The position numbers were made by a program, and so were the translations under genes. From Pseudomonas tolaasii NCPPB 2192 (GTDB lineage Bacteria; Pseudomonadota; Gammaproteobacteria; Pseudomonadales; Pseudomonadaceae), in NCBI RefSeq assembly GCF_002813445.1, contig NZ_PHHD01000001.1, forward strand, positions 682,001-746,000: DNA of 64,000 nucleotides. The letters run 5' to 3'. Within the stretch, counting starts at the first letter, position 1. Every line of letters begins with the position of its first letter. This document shows positions 7,903 through 16,961 of this stretch, one piece after another. Below the pieces are notes generated by a model. It saw only the letters and a list, made by a program, of their open reading frames with translations. It ran no database searches and had not been told where the DNA came from.

Positions 7903-8904
7903 TTATTCGGCGGTGACCACGCTGGGTTGCCCCAGGTTGGCCAGACGCACGCTGTTCTGCACTTGCGCCACTTCGCTCGGCGAACCAATCGGGCCCATGC
8001 GCACACGGTGCAGGGTTTGCTGGTTACGCACGATGGAGCTGATGAACACCGGCGCGCTGACCATACCGCTGAGCTTGGACCTTAACAGTTCTGCCGCATC
8101 CGGGTTGGCGAAAGCGCCCACTTGCAGGTACTGCCCACCGACCATCGAGGCACCCGGCGCTGCGTGCGGGACCACCACGGTGTCCGGCGCGTGCTGCGCC
8201 GGCGGCGGCGTCCATTGTTCAATCTTGCCGGCCGAGGCGGTGACTTGCGGCTGTGGCGTTTGCGGCTCGTTGAGCATCAACGGCGCCGGCTTGCCACGCT
8301 GGGCCCAGTATTGAACGGGGTCGATGCCCTCAACCTTCACGCGCGCGGTACCGATTTCGGCATAACCGAGTTTCTTCGCGGCAGCGTAGGACAAGTCGAT
8401 GATCCGGTCCGAATAAAACGGCCCGCGATCGTTGACCCGCAGGATCACCGTGCGGTTGTTGTCCAGATTGGTCACGCGCACATAGCTGGGCAGTGGCAGG
8501 GTTTTGTGCGCCGCGCTCATGCCATACAGGTCATACACTTCGCCATTGGCGGTGTTCTGGCCATGGAATTTGGTGCCGTACCAGGAGGCCGTACCCGTCT
8601 GCGAGTAAGTCTTGGATTCCTGCAACGGGAAGTAGTTTTTACCCAGCACGGTATACGGGTTGGCCTTGTAGGGACCTGTGTGCAGGGTGGGTGTGGCGTC
8701 CGGGATCTTCGAAACATCGACGTCCCACCACGGCGCGCCGTCTTTGTGGGCGCGGTTGATGTCCAGCCCCGGCTGGGCGCGAACGATGGCGCCACCCTTC
8801 TGCGCCGGGGCGCGACTGGTGGTGGATGAGCAACTGACAACCAGCAAGGACAACGCGGCGAACGCCACCAGCTTGAGCGGTTTATGGAACGGCGATACCC
8901 GCAT
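7903..8904 (-). CDS. rlpA: RlpA, septal ring lytic transglycosylase lipoprotein with SPOR domain
   Basis: A 333-residue lipoprotein with lipobox LLVVSC (Cys25). The double-psi beta-barrel domain (about 105-200) has TGTASWYGTKFHGQNTANGE and the catalytic-type VNDRGPFYSDRIIDLS. The C-terminal SPOR domain (about 255-330) begins near GGQYLQVGAFANPDAAELL and binds glycan strands stripped of peptides. In P. aeruginosa RlpA is a lytic transglycosylase that acts on such denuded glycans at the septum. Its ATG shares one base with the mltB stop (TAATG), so the two genes are translationally coupled. Confidence 0.95.
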   Translation of the reverse strand: MRVSPFHKPLKLVAFAALSLLVVSCSSTTSRAPAQKGGAIVRAQPGLDINRAHKDGAPWWDVDVSKIPDATPTLHTGPYKANPYTVLGKNYFPLQESKTYSQTGTASWYGTKFHGQNTANGEVYDLYGMSAAHKTLPLPSYVRVTNLDNNRTVILRVNDRGPFYSDRIIDLSYAAAKKLGYAEIGTARVKVEGIDPVQYWAQRGKPAPLMLNEPQTPQPQVTASAGKIEQWTPPPAQHAPDTVVVPHAAPGASMVGGQYLQVGAFANPDAAELLRSKLSGMVSAPVFISSIVRNQQTLHRVRMGPIGSPSEVAQVQNSVRLANLGQPSVVTAE

Positions 8905-9920
8905 TACTTGTTGCCCCGTGCTTGGACCAGCATGTCTGACAGCTGATGCACGGCCATGGCGTACATCACACTGCGGTTATAACGCGTAATTGCGTAAAAA
9001 TTCTTCAGGCCCATCCAGTATTCCGGGCCGTTTTCGCCCTCCAGGCGAAACGCCGTCACCGGCATGTCATCGCGTGGCGCATTCTGACTCGACCAGCCCA
9101 GCGCTCGCAACTCCCCAACGGTCTTGGCCGGCTCGATGCCCTGGGTAAGGCCTTCATCGGCGCGATCCCCGGCGACATCGGCGCGGATCACCACAGGCTC
9201 GCCCGCGACCCAGCCATGGCGCTTGAAGTAGCTGGCCACGCTGCCGATGGCGTCGTCCGGGTTGCTCCAGATGTTGATATGGCCGTCGCCGTCGAAGTCC
9301 ACCGCATAGGCGCGGAAACTGCTCGGCATGAACTGCGGCAAGCCCATCGCACCGGCGTAGGAGCCTTTGAGGGTCAGCGGGTCGACCTGCTCTTCGCGGG
9401 CCAGCAGCAGAAATTCGCGCAGCTCCTTGCGGAAGAACTCGGCGCGTGGCGGGTAATCGAAACCCAGGGTCGACAGTGCGTCGATCACCCGGTAACTGCC
9501 GGTATTGCGCCCGTAGAAGGTTTCAATGCCGATGATCGCGACAATGACCTGGGCCGGCACACCATATTCCTGCTCGGCGCGGGCCAACGCGGCTTCGTGC
9601 TGGCGCCAGAAGTCCACGCCCCGCGCCACACGGGCGTCGGTGAGGAACATCGGGCGGTATTCTTTCCACTGTTTGACGCGCTCGGCGGGCCGCGAAATGG
9701 CATCGAGGATCGCCTGCTTGCGCTGGGCTTCGCGAAACACGCCCATCAGCTGTTCACCGGCGAAACCGTAGTCGCGGGTCATCTCGCCGACAAATTCGGC
9801 AACCTGGGGTGAACCATCGTAGTCACCGGCCTGCGCCTCTTGCGTTGCGCCCAGCAGCCCGATCAGGCTCATCCAGGACGCGTGCCGAGTCGCCCAGCCG
9901 CGCATTACTTGCATTGACAT
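8904..9920 (-). CDS. mltB: Membrane-bound lytic murein transglycosylase B
   Basis: The product is 338 residues from the ATG at 9920. I prefer this start because AAGG lies 5 bases upstream; a longer start at 9950 would run into rodA. A hydrophobic segment near the N-terminus ends in EAQA, with no Cys of a lipobox, so it looks exported rather than lipidated. The catalytic Glu is in IIGIETFYGRNTGSY, and GAMGLPQFMPSSFRAYAVDF plus DGHINIWSNPDDAI complete the MltB signature. It cleaves peptidoglycan glycan strands and fits the elongation cluster rodA-mltB-rlpA-dacA. Confidence 0.93.
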   Translation of the reverse strand: MSMQVMRGWATRHASWMSLIGLLGATQEAQAGDYDGSPQVAEFVGEMTRDYGFAGEQLMGVFREAQRKQAILDAISRPAERVKQWKEYRPMFLTDARVARGVDFWRQHEAALARAEQEYGVPAQVIVAIIGIETFYGRNTGSYRVIDALSTLGFDYPPRAEFFRKELREFLLLAREEQVDPLTLKGSYAGAMGLPQFMPSSFRAYAVDFDGDGHINIWSNPDDAIGSVASYFKRHGWVAGEPVVIRADVAGDRADEGLTQGIEPAKTVGELRALGWSSQNAPRDDMPVTAFRLEGENGPEYWMGLKNFYAITRYNRSVMYAMAVHQLSDMLVQARGNK

Positions 9921-9931
9921 CTTCACCTTAT

Positions 9932-11077
9932 TCAAACCTGTGCGATCCACTTGCGATGCGTATGAATCGACATCAAAACCCCAAACGCTGACAGCAATGT
10001 CACCAGCGAAGTTCCGCCGTAGCTAATGAAAGGCAACGGCACCCCAACCACCGGCAGCAGGCCACTGACCATACCGATGTTGACGAAAACATAAACAAAA
10101 AAAGTCATGGTCAGGCTGCCGGCGAGCAACTTGCCGAACAGCGTCTGCGCCTGGGCAGTGATCACCAGGCCGCGTCCGATCAACAGCACATAGATCAACA
10201 GCAAGGCGCAAATGCCCACCAGGCCGAACTCTTCGCCGAGCACCGCAATGATGAAGTCCGTGTGGCTCTCGGGCAAAAAGTCCAAATGCGACTGGGTGCC
10301 CAGCAACCAGCCCTTGCCAAAGACGCCGCCGGAACCGATGGCGGCCTTGGACTGAATGATGTTCCAGCCGGTGCCCAGCGGGTCGCTCTCCGGGTCTAGG
10401 AACGTCAGAATCCGCTGCTTCTGGTAGTCGTGCATGAAGAAGAACCACATCGCCACCGCCACCGGGATCGCGGCCGCCAGCACACTGAGGATCCAGCGCC
10501 AGCGCAGCCCGCCCATGAACAGCACGAACGCGCCACCGGCGAGAATCAGCAGCGAGGTGCCAAGGTCGGGCTGGCGCACGATGAGGATAAACGGCACACC
10601 GATCAACAGCAGGCTGACGCCCACGTGCTTGAGTTGCGGTGGCAAGGTGCGCTTGGACAGGTACCAGGCGATGGTCGCCGGCATCAGGATCTTGAGAAAT
10701 TCCGAGGGCTGGAAGCGGATCACCCCCGGAATGTTGATCCAGCGCGTCGCGCCCATGGCGTTGTGGCCCATCACGTCCACCACCACCAGCAGCAACACCC
10801 CGACCACATAGCCCAACGGCACCCAACGCGCCATGAAACGCGGCTCCAGCTGGGCGATCACCACCATCGACAGCAGGCCCAGGCCGAATGAGGACGCTTG
10901 CTTGATCAGCAAATCCCAGTTCTTGCCGCTGGCCGAATACAGGACAAACAGGCTGCCGGCCGCAAGGGTCAGCAGCAGGATCAGCAGCGGGCCATCAATG
11001 TGCATGCGCTGCAGCAACGTCGCGCGGCGACGCATCACATCCTCGCTGGAGAGGATGCGGTCAAAATTACTCTTCAC
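9932..11077 (-). CDS. rodA: RodA, SEDS peptidoglycan polymerase
   Basis: The product is 381 residues, read from the GTG at 11077 (KSNFDRILSSEDVMRRR). That start overlaps mrdA by 11 bases; an ATG 14 codons later is an alternative. About ten membrane segments are seen, with family signatures SEFLKILMPATIAWYL and FISYGGTSLVTLLSAFGVLM. RodA polymerises lipid II into glycan strands and works as a pair with PBP2 (mrdA), which crosslinks them, in the Rod system. The overlap with mrdA supports a fixed ratio of the two partners. Confidence 0.95.
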   Translation of the reverse strand: MKSNFDRILSSEDVMRRRATLLQRMHIDGPLLILLLTLAAGSLFVLYSASGKNWDLLIKQASSFGLGLLSMVVIAQLEPRFMARWVPLGYVVGVLLLVVVDVMGHNAMGATRWINIPGVIRFQPSEFLKILMPATIAWYLSKRTLPPQLKHVGVSLLLIGVPFILIVRQPDLGTSLLILAGGAFVLFMGGLRWRWILSVLAAAIPVAVAMWFFFMHDYQKQRILTFLDPESDPLGTGWNIIQSKAAIGSGGVFGKGWLLGTQSHLDFLPESHTDFIIAVLGEEFGLVGICALLLIYVLLIGRGLVITAQAQTLFGKLLAGSLTMTFFVYVFVNIGMVSGLLPVVGVPLPFISYGGTSLVTLLSAFGVLMSIHTHRKWIAQV

Positions 11078-12965
11078 GGGCCGTGACCTCGGTGTTTGAA
11101 GGGGGGCCGCCATATTCGGGCTTGAGCCTGCCGTCGTCGGCCAACAGCCAGGCGTCCATGATCTGACGCACCACGGGCGCCGCCACGCCGGAGCCGGACT
11201 CACCGTTCTCGACCATCACCGCCACCACGATTTTTGGCGCATCCGCCGGGGCAAAGCCAACAAACAAGGCGTGGTCACGGTGGCGTTCCTGAACCTTGGA
11301 GCGGTCATATTTTTCGCCCTGCTTGATCGCGACCACCTGGGCGGTACCGCTCTTGCCGGCAATCCGGTATTGCGCGCCGACTGCCGCCTTGCGCGCGGTG
11401 CCGCGAGCGCCGTGCATCACTTGTTGCATGCCGTGGTTGACCTTGGTCCAGTCGGACGGGTCGCGCAGCACGATGTCGGGAATCGGGTTCTCATCCACCG
11501 GCTTTTCGCCTTCGATGGTCTTGGCCAGGTGCGGGCGGTTCCACACGCCCTTGTTGGCCACCAGTGCCGTGGCTTGGGCCAACTGCAAAGGCGTGGCCTG
11601 CATGTAGCCCTGGCCAATGCCGAGAATCAGGGTTTCGCCGGGGAACCACGCCTGACGACGGGTCGCGCGTTTCCATTCCCGCGATGGCATCAGGCCAGGG
11701 GATTCTTCGAACATATCCAGGGAGACTTTCTGGCCGAGGCCGAACTTGCCCATATAGGCAGACAGGCGATCGATGCCCAGCTTGTGGGCCAGATCGTAAA
11801 AATAGGTGTCGTTGGAGCGCATGATGGCGGTGTCCAAATCGACATAGCCGTCACCGGTGCGGTTCCAGTTACGGTATTTGTGATCGTAGTTGGGCAGCAT
11901 GTAGTAGCCCGGGTCATACACGCGGCTGGAGGCGGTGACCACGCCTGCGTCAAGGCCGGCAATCGCGACGGCGGGCTTGATGGTCGAGCCCGGCGGGTAC
12001 AAACCGCGCAGCACGCGGTTGAACAGCGGCCGGTCGATGGAGTCTCGCAGCTCGGCGTAAGCCTTGAAGCTGATACCGGTCACGAACAGGTTGGGGTCAA
12101 AGCTCGGCTGGCTGACCATCGCCAGTACTTCGCCGGTAGTCGGGTCCAGCGCGACAACCGCGCCACGCCGCCCGCCCAGGGCCATCTCCGCCGCTTCCTG
12201 CAGCTTGATGTCCAGGCTCAGCACGATGTCCTTGCCCGGTACCGGATCGGTACGCTTGAGCACCCGCAGCACGCGGCCGCGGGCGTTGGTTTCGACTTCT
12301 TCGTAACCCACCTGACCGTGCAGCTCGGGCTCGTAGAAACGCTCGATGCCGGTTTTGCCGATATGGTGGGTGCCGCTGTAATTCACCGGATCAAGGGTTT
12401 TCAGCTCTTTCTCGTTGATCCGCCCCATGTAGCCCACGGAATGCGCAAAGTGCGGCCCTTGCGGGTAATGCCGCACCAACTGCGCCACCACTTCCACACC
12501 CGGCAAACGGAACTGGTTCACCGCGATCCGGGCGATTTGCTCTTCGGTCAGCTCAAACAGGATCGGCACCGGCTCGAATGGCCGGCGCCCCTGCTTCATG
12601 CGCTTTTCAAAGATCACCCGGTCTTCCGGTGTGAGCTGCAGCACTTCAACGATCACATCGAGGATCTGCTGCCAGTCGCCGGAGCGTTCGCGGGTCATGC
12701 TCAGGCTGAAGCTGGGCCGGTTATCCGCCACCACCACGCCATTGCGGTCGAAAATCAGCCCACGGGTCGGCGGAATCGGCTGCACATGCACCCGGTTGTT
12801 CTCCGACAGCGTGGAGTGATAGTCGTACTGGATCACCTGCAGGAAATACAGGCGCGCAATCAGCACACCAATCAGGCCCACCACCAGAAACGCGCCGAAC
12901 ACGACCCGAGCGCGTACCAGACGTGCGTCTTTCTCGTGGTCCTTGATGCGGATCGGCTGGGTCAT
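11067..12965 (-). CDS. mrdA: Penicillin-binding protein 2, elongation transpeptidase
   Basis: A 632-residue class B PBP. One N-terminal membrane anchor (about 20-45) is followed by the pedestal/dimer domain, starting near residue 60 (PPTRGLIFDRNGVVVADNRP). The transpeptidase motifs are all present: SxxK in LYPPGSTIKPAVAI, SxN in MRSNDTYFYDLA and KSG in IAGKSGTAQVV. It crosslinks new peptidoglycan made by RodA along the cell cylinder. It overlaps rodA and lies 15 bases after rlmH. The gene carries no sign of damage. Confidence 0.97.
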   Translation of the reverse strand: MTQPIRIKDHEKDARLVRARVVFGAFLVVGLIGVLIARLYFLQVIQYDYHSTLSENNRVHVQPIPPTRGLIFDRNGVVVADNRPSFSLSMTRERSGDWQQILDVIVEVLQLTPEDRVIFEKRMKQGRRPFEPVPILFELTEEQIARIAVNQFRLPGVEVVAQLVRHYPQGPHFAHSVGYMGRINEKELKTLDPVNYSGTHHIGKTGIERFYEPELHGQVGYEEVETNARGRVLRVLKRTDPVPGKDIVLSLDIKLQEAAEMALGGRRGAVVALDPTTGEVLAMVSQPSFDPNLFVTGISFKAYAELRDSIDRPLFNRVLRGLYPPGSTIKPAVAIAGLDAGVVTASSRVYDPGYYMLPNYDHKYRNWNRTGDGYVDLDTAIMRSNDTYFYDLAHKLGIDRLSAYMGKFGLGQKVSLDMFEESPGLMPSREWKRATRRQAWFPGETLILGIGQGYMQATPLQLAQATALVANKGVWNRPHLAKTIEGEKPVDENPIPDIVLRDPSDWTKVNHGMQQVMHGARGTARKAAVGAQYRIAGKSGTAQVVAIKQGEKYDRSKVQERHRDHALFVGFAPADAPKIVVAVMVENGESGSGVAAPVVRQIMDAWLLADDGRLKPEYGGPPSNTEVTAREE

Positions 12966-12980
12966 CGGGAGGGGCGCAGA

Positions 12981-13448
12981 TTATTTGTGGTAAGGGTGCC
13001 CGGACAGAACTGTCCAGGCGCGATACAGCTGTTCACCGATCAGAATCCGTACCAGCGGGTGCGGCAGCGTCAGCGCCGACAGCGACCAGCGCTGGTCCGC
13101 CCGCGCACAGACCTCCGGCGCCAGCCCTTCGGGGCCGCCGACCATGAAGTTCACCGTGCGCGAATCCAGGCGCCAGCGATCCAGTTCCACCGCCAGTTGC
13201 TCGGTGCTCCAGGGTTTGCCGTGCACTTCAAGGGTGACAATGCGCTCGTTGGGCCCGACCTTGGCCAGCATGGCTTCGCCTTCCTGACGGATAAAGCGCG
13301 CCACGTCGGCATTCTTGCCCCGGGTGTTCAGCGGTATTTCCACCAGCTCAAGCGACAGCTCAGCGGGCAGACGCTTGGCATACTCGTGCCAGCCTTCTTC
13401 CACCCACTTGGGCATGCGTGAACCGACAGCGATCAGACGCAGGCGCAC
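12981..13448 (-). CDS. rlmH: 23S rRNA (pseudouridine1915-N3)-methyltransferase RlmH
   Basis: A 155-residue SPOUT methyltransferase of typical length, with GTG start ([20 protein letters not shown]). The SAM-binding knot motif is [16 protein letters not shown], followed by [29 protein letters not shown] sequence in the C-terminal part. It methylates pseudouridine 1915 in helix 69 of 23S rRNA on assembled ribosomes. It follows rsfS by 9 bases, the usual neighbour. Confidence 0.96.
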
Positions 13449-13457
13449 AGCCGTTCC

Positions 13458-13952
13458 TTATTCCTGGTCTTTGTTCAGCTTGTCGAAGTGCGCGTGGCCC
13501 ACTTCCGGGCTGTGGTGCTTGCCATCGGCGGCACGGCTCTGCTCGGCGCCTTTCCACAGACGTTCCAGGTCGTAGAACTGACGGGCGTTGGAGGTCATCA
13601 TGTGAACGATCACGTCGTCCATGTCCAGCAGCACCCAGTCGCTGTCGCCCTTGCCTTCTTCACCCAATGGCTTGACGCCCTGAGCCTTGACGGCTTCGCG
13701 GACCTTGTCGAGCATCGCGCCGATCTGGCGGTTCGAGGTACCGGTGGCGATGATCATGAAGTCGGTGATGCTTTGCTTGTCACGTACGTCCAGCACCTGG
13801 ATGTCCTGGGCTTTTACGTCTTCCAGGGCAGCCACGGCCACTTTGACCAGCTCTTCGCCAGCCAGCTCAGGGCCGGTGTGCGCTTCAACCGGCAGCGGGG
13901 CGCTTTTGAACGTGCCTTTGCGCTTAACTTTGCTTACGTCTTTGTTCGTCAT
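13458..13952 (-). CDS. rsfS: Ribosomal silencing factor RsfS
   Basis: A 164-residue member of the RsfS/Iojap family. It binds ribosomal protein uL14 and keeps the subunits apart during starvation. The core (about 35-140) includes DIQVLDVRDKQSITDFMIIA and GDSDWVLLDMDDVIVHMM. The N-terminal about 30 residues (DVSKVKRKGTFKSAPLPVEA) are an extension beyond the E. coli protein. The gene lies between nadD and rlmH as in many proteobacteria. A GC-rich inverted repeat (14008-14015 with flanks) sits in the 69-base gap upstream. Confidence 0.94.
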   Translation of the reverse strand: MTNKDVSKVKRKGTFKSAPLPVEAHTGPELAGEELVKVAVAALEDVKAQDIQVLDVRDKQSITDFMIIATGTSNRQIGAMLDKVREAVKAQGVKPLGEEGKGDSDWVLLDMDDVIVHMMTSNARQFYDLERLWKGAEQSRAADGKHHSPEVGHAHFDKLNKDQE

Positions 13953-14021
13953 AAAAAACTCGTTTTGCTCGTATGTTCGGGCGCTTGCTGTACGACTGTT
14001 CGTACGCTCAAGCGCGCCTTT

Positions 14022-14669
14022 TCAGTTCGACGCACGGTAAAGCCCGTGCGCATCGATGTAGGCCAGGACCGCGTCAGGCACCAGGAAACGTACCGACTTA
14101 CCGCTGGCCAGCAGTTGACGGATCTGGGTGGCGGACACCGCAAGCGGGGTCTGCCAGACGAATGCAATATTCCCGTTCGGCCCGGTCAGGGCCAAGGGGT
14201 CACTTACCGACCGCGCGGCCAGCAGGTTGCGCAAGGCATCCGGCGGTTCGCTGTCGGCATCCGGGCGTTGCAAAACCAGGATGTGGCAATGCTGGAGGAG
14301 TTCCTCCCAGCGATGCCAAGAGGGCAGGCCGCAAAATGCGTCCCAGCCCAAAAGCAGAAACAACTGGTCATCTGCGGCCATTTCAGCGCGCATGACTTCC
14401 AGGGTATCGACAGTGTAGGACGGTTTATCGCGCTTGAGCTCATGGTCGTCCACCACCAGCGGCGCAATGCCGTCTACCGCCAGGCGCACCATTTCCAGGC
14501 GCTGCTGCGCTGACACCTGCGGCGTATCGCGATGGGGCGGCCGCGCATTGGGCATCACCCGCAACTCATCCAGCGCGAGGGCATCCGCGACTTCCAGGGC
14601 ACTGCGCAAATGGCCGATGTGCACGGGGTCGAATGTACCGCCGAGCAGCCCGATGCGTTTACCCATCAA
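14022..14669 (-). CDS. nadD: Nicotinate-nucleotide adenylyltransferase NadD
   Basis: A 215-residue nucleotidyltransferase that makes deamido-NAD from nicotinate mononucleotide and ATP. The ATP-binding motif GGTFDPVHIGHL holds the HxGH signature, and SATQIRQLLASGKSVRFLVP is the C-terminal ISTTxxR-type motif. Two adjacent ATG codons are possible starts (14669 or 14666). The start overlaps the proA stop by 4 bases, so the genes are coupled. Confidence 0.96.
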   Translation of the reverse strand: MMGKRIGLLGGTFDPVHIGHLRSALEVADALALDELRVMPNARPPHRDTPQVSAQQRLEMVRLAVDGIAPLVVDDHELKRDKPSYTVDTLEVMRAEMAADDQLFLLLGWDAFCGLPSWHRWEELLQHCHILVLQRPDADSEPPDALRNLLAARSVSDPLALTGPNGNIAFVWQTPLAVSATQIRQLLASGKSVRFLVPDAVLAYIDAHGLYRASN

Positions 14670-15931
14670 GTGCGCACATGACCATCACCGAACACCACGT
14701 ACTTCTCGCTCGTCAGGCCTTCCAGGCCAACCGGGCCGCGTGCGTGGAGCTTGTCGGTGGAGATGCCGATTTCCGCCCCCAGGCCATACTCGAAGCCGTC
14801 GGCAAAGCGCGTGGAGGCGTTGATCATCACCGAGGCGGAATCCACTTCGGTGAGGAAACGCCGCGCATCGCTGAAATGCTCGGAAACGATGGCGTCGGTG
14901 TGCTTGGAGCCGTAGGTGTTGATGTGTTCGATGGCTTCGTCCAGGTCATCAACCAGCTTGATCGACAGGATTGGCGCCGTGTATTCGGTGTACCAGTCCA
15001 GCTCGGTCGCTTCGATCACGTCCGCGCCCAGCAGCGCACGGGTGCGCTCGCAGCCGCGCAGCTCCACGCCCTTGTCGCGGTAGATGGCCGCCAATGGAGG
15101 CAACACGCGCTCGGCAATGCCGGCGTGCACCAGCAGGGTTTCCATGGTGTTGCACGGGGCGTAGCGGTGGGTCTTGGCGTTGTCGGCGATGCGGATGGCC
15201 TTGTCGATGTCGGCAGCGATGTCGATGTACACGTGGCACACGCCGTCCAGGTGCTTGATAACGGGCACCTTGGCATCACGGCTGACGCGCTCGATCAGGC
15301 TCTTGCCACCACGCGGCACGATCACGTCGACGAATTCCGGCATGGTGATCAGCGCGCCAACAGCGGCGCGGTCGGTGGTTTCCACCACTTGCACCACTTC
15401 AGCCGGCAATTCGGCCACGGCCAGGCCCTGCTGAATGCACGCGGCGATGGCACGGTTGGAATTGATCGCCTCGGAACCGCCACGCAGGATGGTGGCGTTG
15501 CCGGACTTGAGGCACAGGCTCGCGGCGTCGATGGTCACGTTCGGCCGCGACTCATAGATGATGCCGATCACGCCCAGGGGCACGCGCATCTTGCCCACCT
15601 GGATGCCGGACGGCAGGTAGCGCATGTCGCGGATTTCACCGATGGGGTCAGGCAGCTTGGCCACCTGACGCAGGCCTTCGATCATGTCGTCGATACGGGC
15701 CGGGGTCAGCGCCAGGCGGTCCAGCAGTGCTGGCTCCAGGCCATTGGCGCGGCCATTGGCCAGGTCTTGCTCATTGGCGGCGGTCAGCTCGGAGCGCGAG
15801 GCATCCAGAGCATCGGCGGCGGCCAACAGGGCGCGATTCTTCTGCGCGGTGCTCGCGCGGGCGATCAACCGCGAGGCCTGACGGGCAGCGCGACCCAGGC
15901 GGGTCATGTAGTCAAGAACGGACTCAGTCAT
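14666..15931 (-). CDS. proA: Gamma-glutamyl phosphate reductase ProA
   Basis: A 421-residue aldehyde dehydrogenase-superfamily enzyme of proline biosynthesis. It reduces gamma-glutamyl phosphate with NADPH to glutamate semialdehyde. The catalytic Cys is in HRYAPCNTMETLLVHAGIA. Other family motifs are LGVIGIIYESRPNVTIDAAS and NASTRFADGFEYGLGAEIGIS. It is the first gene of the leftward run proA-nadD-rsfS-rlmH-mrdA-rodA-mltB-rlpA, and the divergent gap to the next gene (15932-16105) likely holds its promoter. Confidence 0.97.
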   Translation of the reverse strand: MTESVLDYMTRLGRAARQASRLIARASTAQKNRALLAAADALDASRSELTAANEQDLANGRANGLEPALLDRLALTPARIDDMIEGLRQVAKLPDPIGEIRDMRYLPSGIQVGKMRVPLGVIGIIYESRPNVTIDAASLCLKSGNATILRGGSEAINSNRAIAACIQQGLAVAELPAEVVQVVETTDRAAVGALITMPEFVDVIVPRGGKSLIERVSRDAKVPVIKHLDGVCHVYIDIAADIDKAIRIADNAKTHRYAPCNTMETLLVHAGIAERVLPPLAAIYRDKGVELRGCERTRALLGADVIEATELDWYTEYTAPILSIKLVDDLDEAIEHINTYGSKHTDAIVSEHFSDARRFLTEVDSASVMINASTRFADGFEYGLGAEIGISTDKLHARGPVGLEGLTSEKYVVFGDGHVRT

Positions 15932-16105
15932 GGTCAGGGAGTCTTGGCAGGGAGGAAAGCGGCAGATTATAGCTGTGACGCCGCCCGACTGACAGCGGTG
16001 AGGGGCGGATGGTCGAAATGAACTGTAAAAACCCGACCTTCAGCGGTAATTAAGGTGGGAGTTGTTATTATTCCGTCACATTTAGCCGTATTAACCCTGA
16101 TCGCC

Positions 16106-16792
16106 ATGCCCAGTTTTGCCCCCCAATTCCCCGCCAGCGCCCTGCCCGACAGCTTCTTCGACCGTGACGCGCAAGTCCTTGCGCGCGAATTGCTCGGAAA
16201 AGTCATACGCCATCGCGTCGGCGAAATCTGGCTTTCGGCGCGAATTATTGAAACCGAAGCCTATTACGTGGCCGAAAAAGGCAGCCATGCCTCACTCGGT
16301 TACACAGAAAAGCGTAAGGCTTTGTTTCTGGATGGCGGCCACATCTACATGTATTACGCCCGTGGCGGCGATTCGCTGAACTTCAGCGCCCAGGGCCCGG
16401 GCAATGCGGTGCTGATCAAATCGGCCTATCCCTGGGTGGATGAAACCGCAGGCACCGCCAGCCTGGCGCAGATGCTGCTGAACAATCCGGACGCCAATGG
16501 CCACCCACGTCCAACCCAGAAGCTCTGCGCGGGCCAGACCCTGCTGTGCAAGGCGCTGGGGTTAAAGGTGCCGATGTGGGACGCCAAGCGCTTTGACCAG
16601 GAACAGCTCTACGTCGAAGACGTGGGCCAGATACCTGCGCAAATTATCCAGACCACCCGCCTGGGCATCCCCAGCGGGCGCGACGAGCACCTGATGTATC
16701 GCTTTGTCGATGCTGGCTATGCGCCGTATTGCACTCGGAACCCGCTGCGCCGTGGCCAGGTCGAAGGCCGCGATTACGTTTTAATTGATTGA
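16106..16792 (+). CDS. DNA-3-methyladenine glycosylase (AAG/MPG family)
   Basis: A 228-residue protein of the mammalian-type AAG family, which is distinct from E. coli Tag and AlkA. It excises alkylated purines from DNA. Family motifs are LARELLGKVIRHRVG, the catalytic region ARIIETEAYY and YMYYARGGDSLNF. The first ATG at 16055 is in frame, but MPSFAPQFPASALPDSFF at 16106 gives a normal length and N-terminus. It is divergent from proA and is followed by a REP pair. Confidence 0.92.
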   Translation: MPSFAPQFPASALPDSFFDRDAQVLARELLGKVIRHRVGEIWLSARIIETEAYYVAEKGSHASLGYTEKRKALFLDGGHIYMYYARGGDSLNFSAQGPGNAVLIKSAYPWVDETAGTASLAQMLLNNPDANGHPRPTQKLCAGQTLLCKALGLKVPMWDAKRFDQEQLYVEDVGQIPAQIIQTTRLGIPSGRDEHLMYRFVDAGYAPYCTRNPLRRGQVEGRDYVLID

Positions 16793-16820
16793 ACAAAAAC
16801 CAACAGCACGGCAGATCCCT

Positions 16821-16909
16821 GGTAGGAGCTGGCTTGCCTGCGGTAGCGGTCAATCAGGCAACTGAATTTTTTGCCCTGACACCGCCATCGCAGGCAAGCC
16901 AGCTCCCAC
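16821..16909. repeat. REP pair (REPIN), left arm degenerate
   Basis: The right arm CATCGCAGGCAAGCCAGCTC is canonical; the left arm GGTAGGAGCTGGCTTGCCTG has diverged. It lies between the glycosylase gene and the DedA-PAP2 gene. Confidence 0.85.
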
Positions 16910-16961
16910 CGTTTGATCTCAAGTGTCTGGGACTACGGATGACATAAATGGAGTTGAGTGT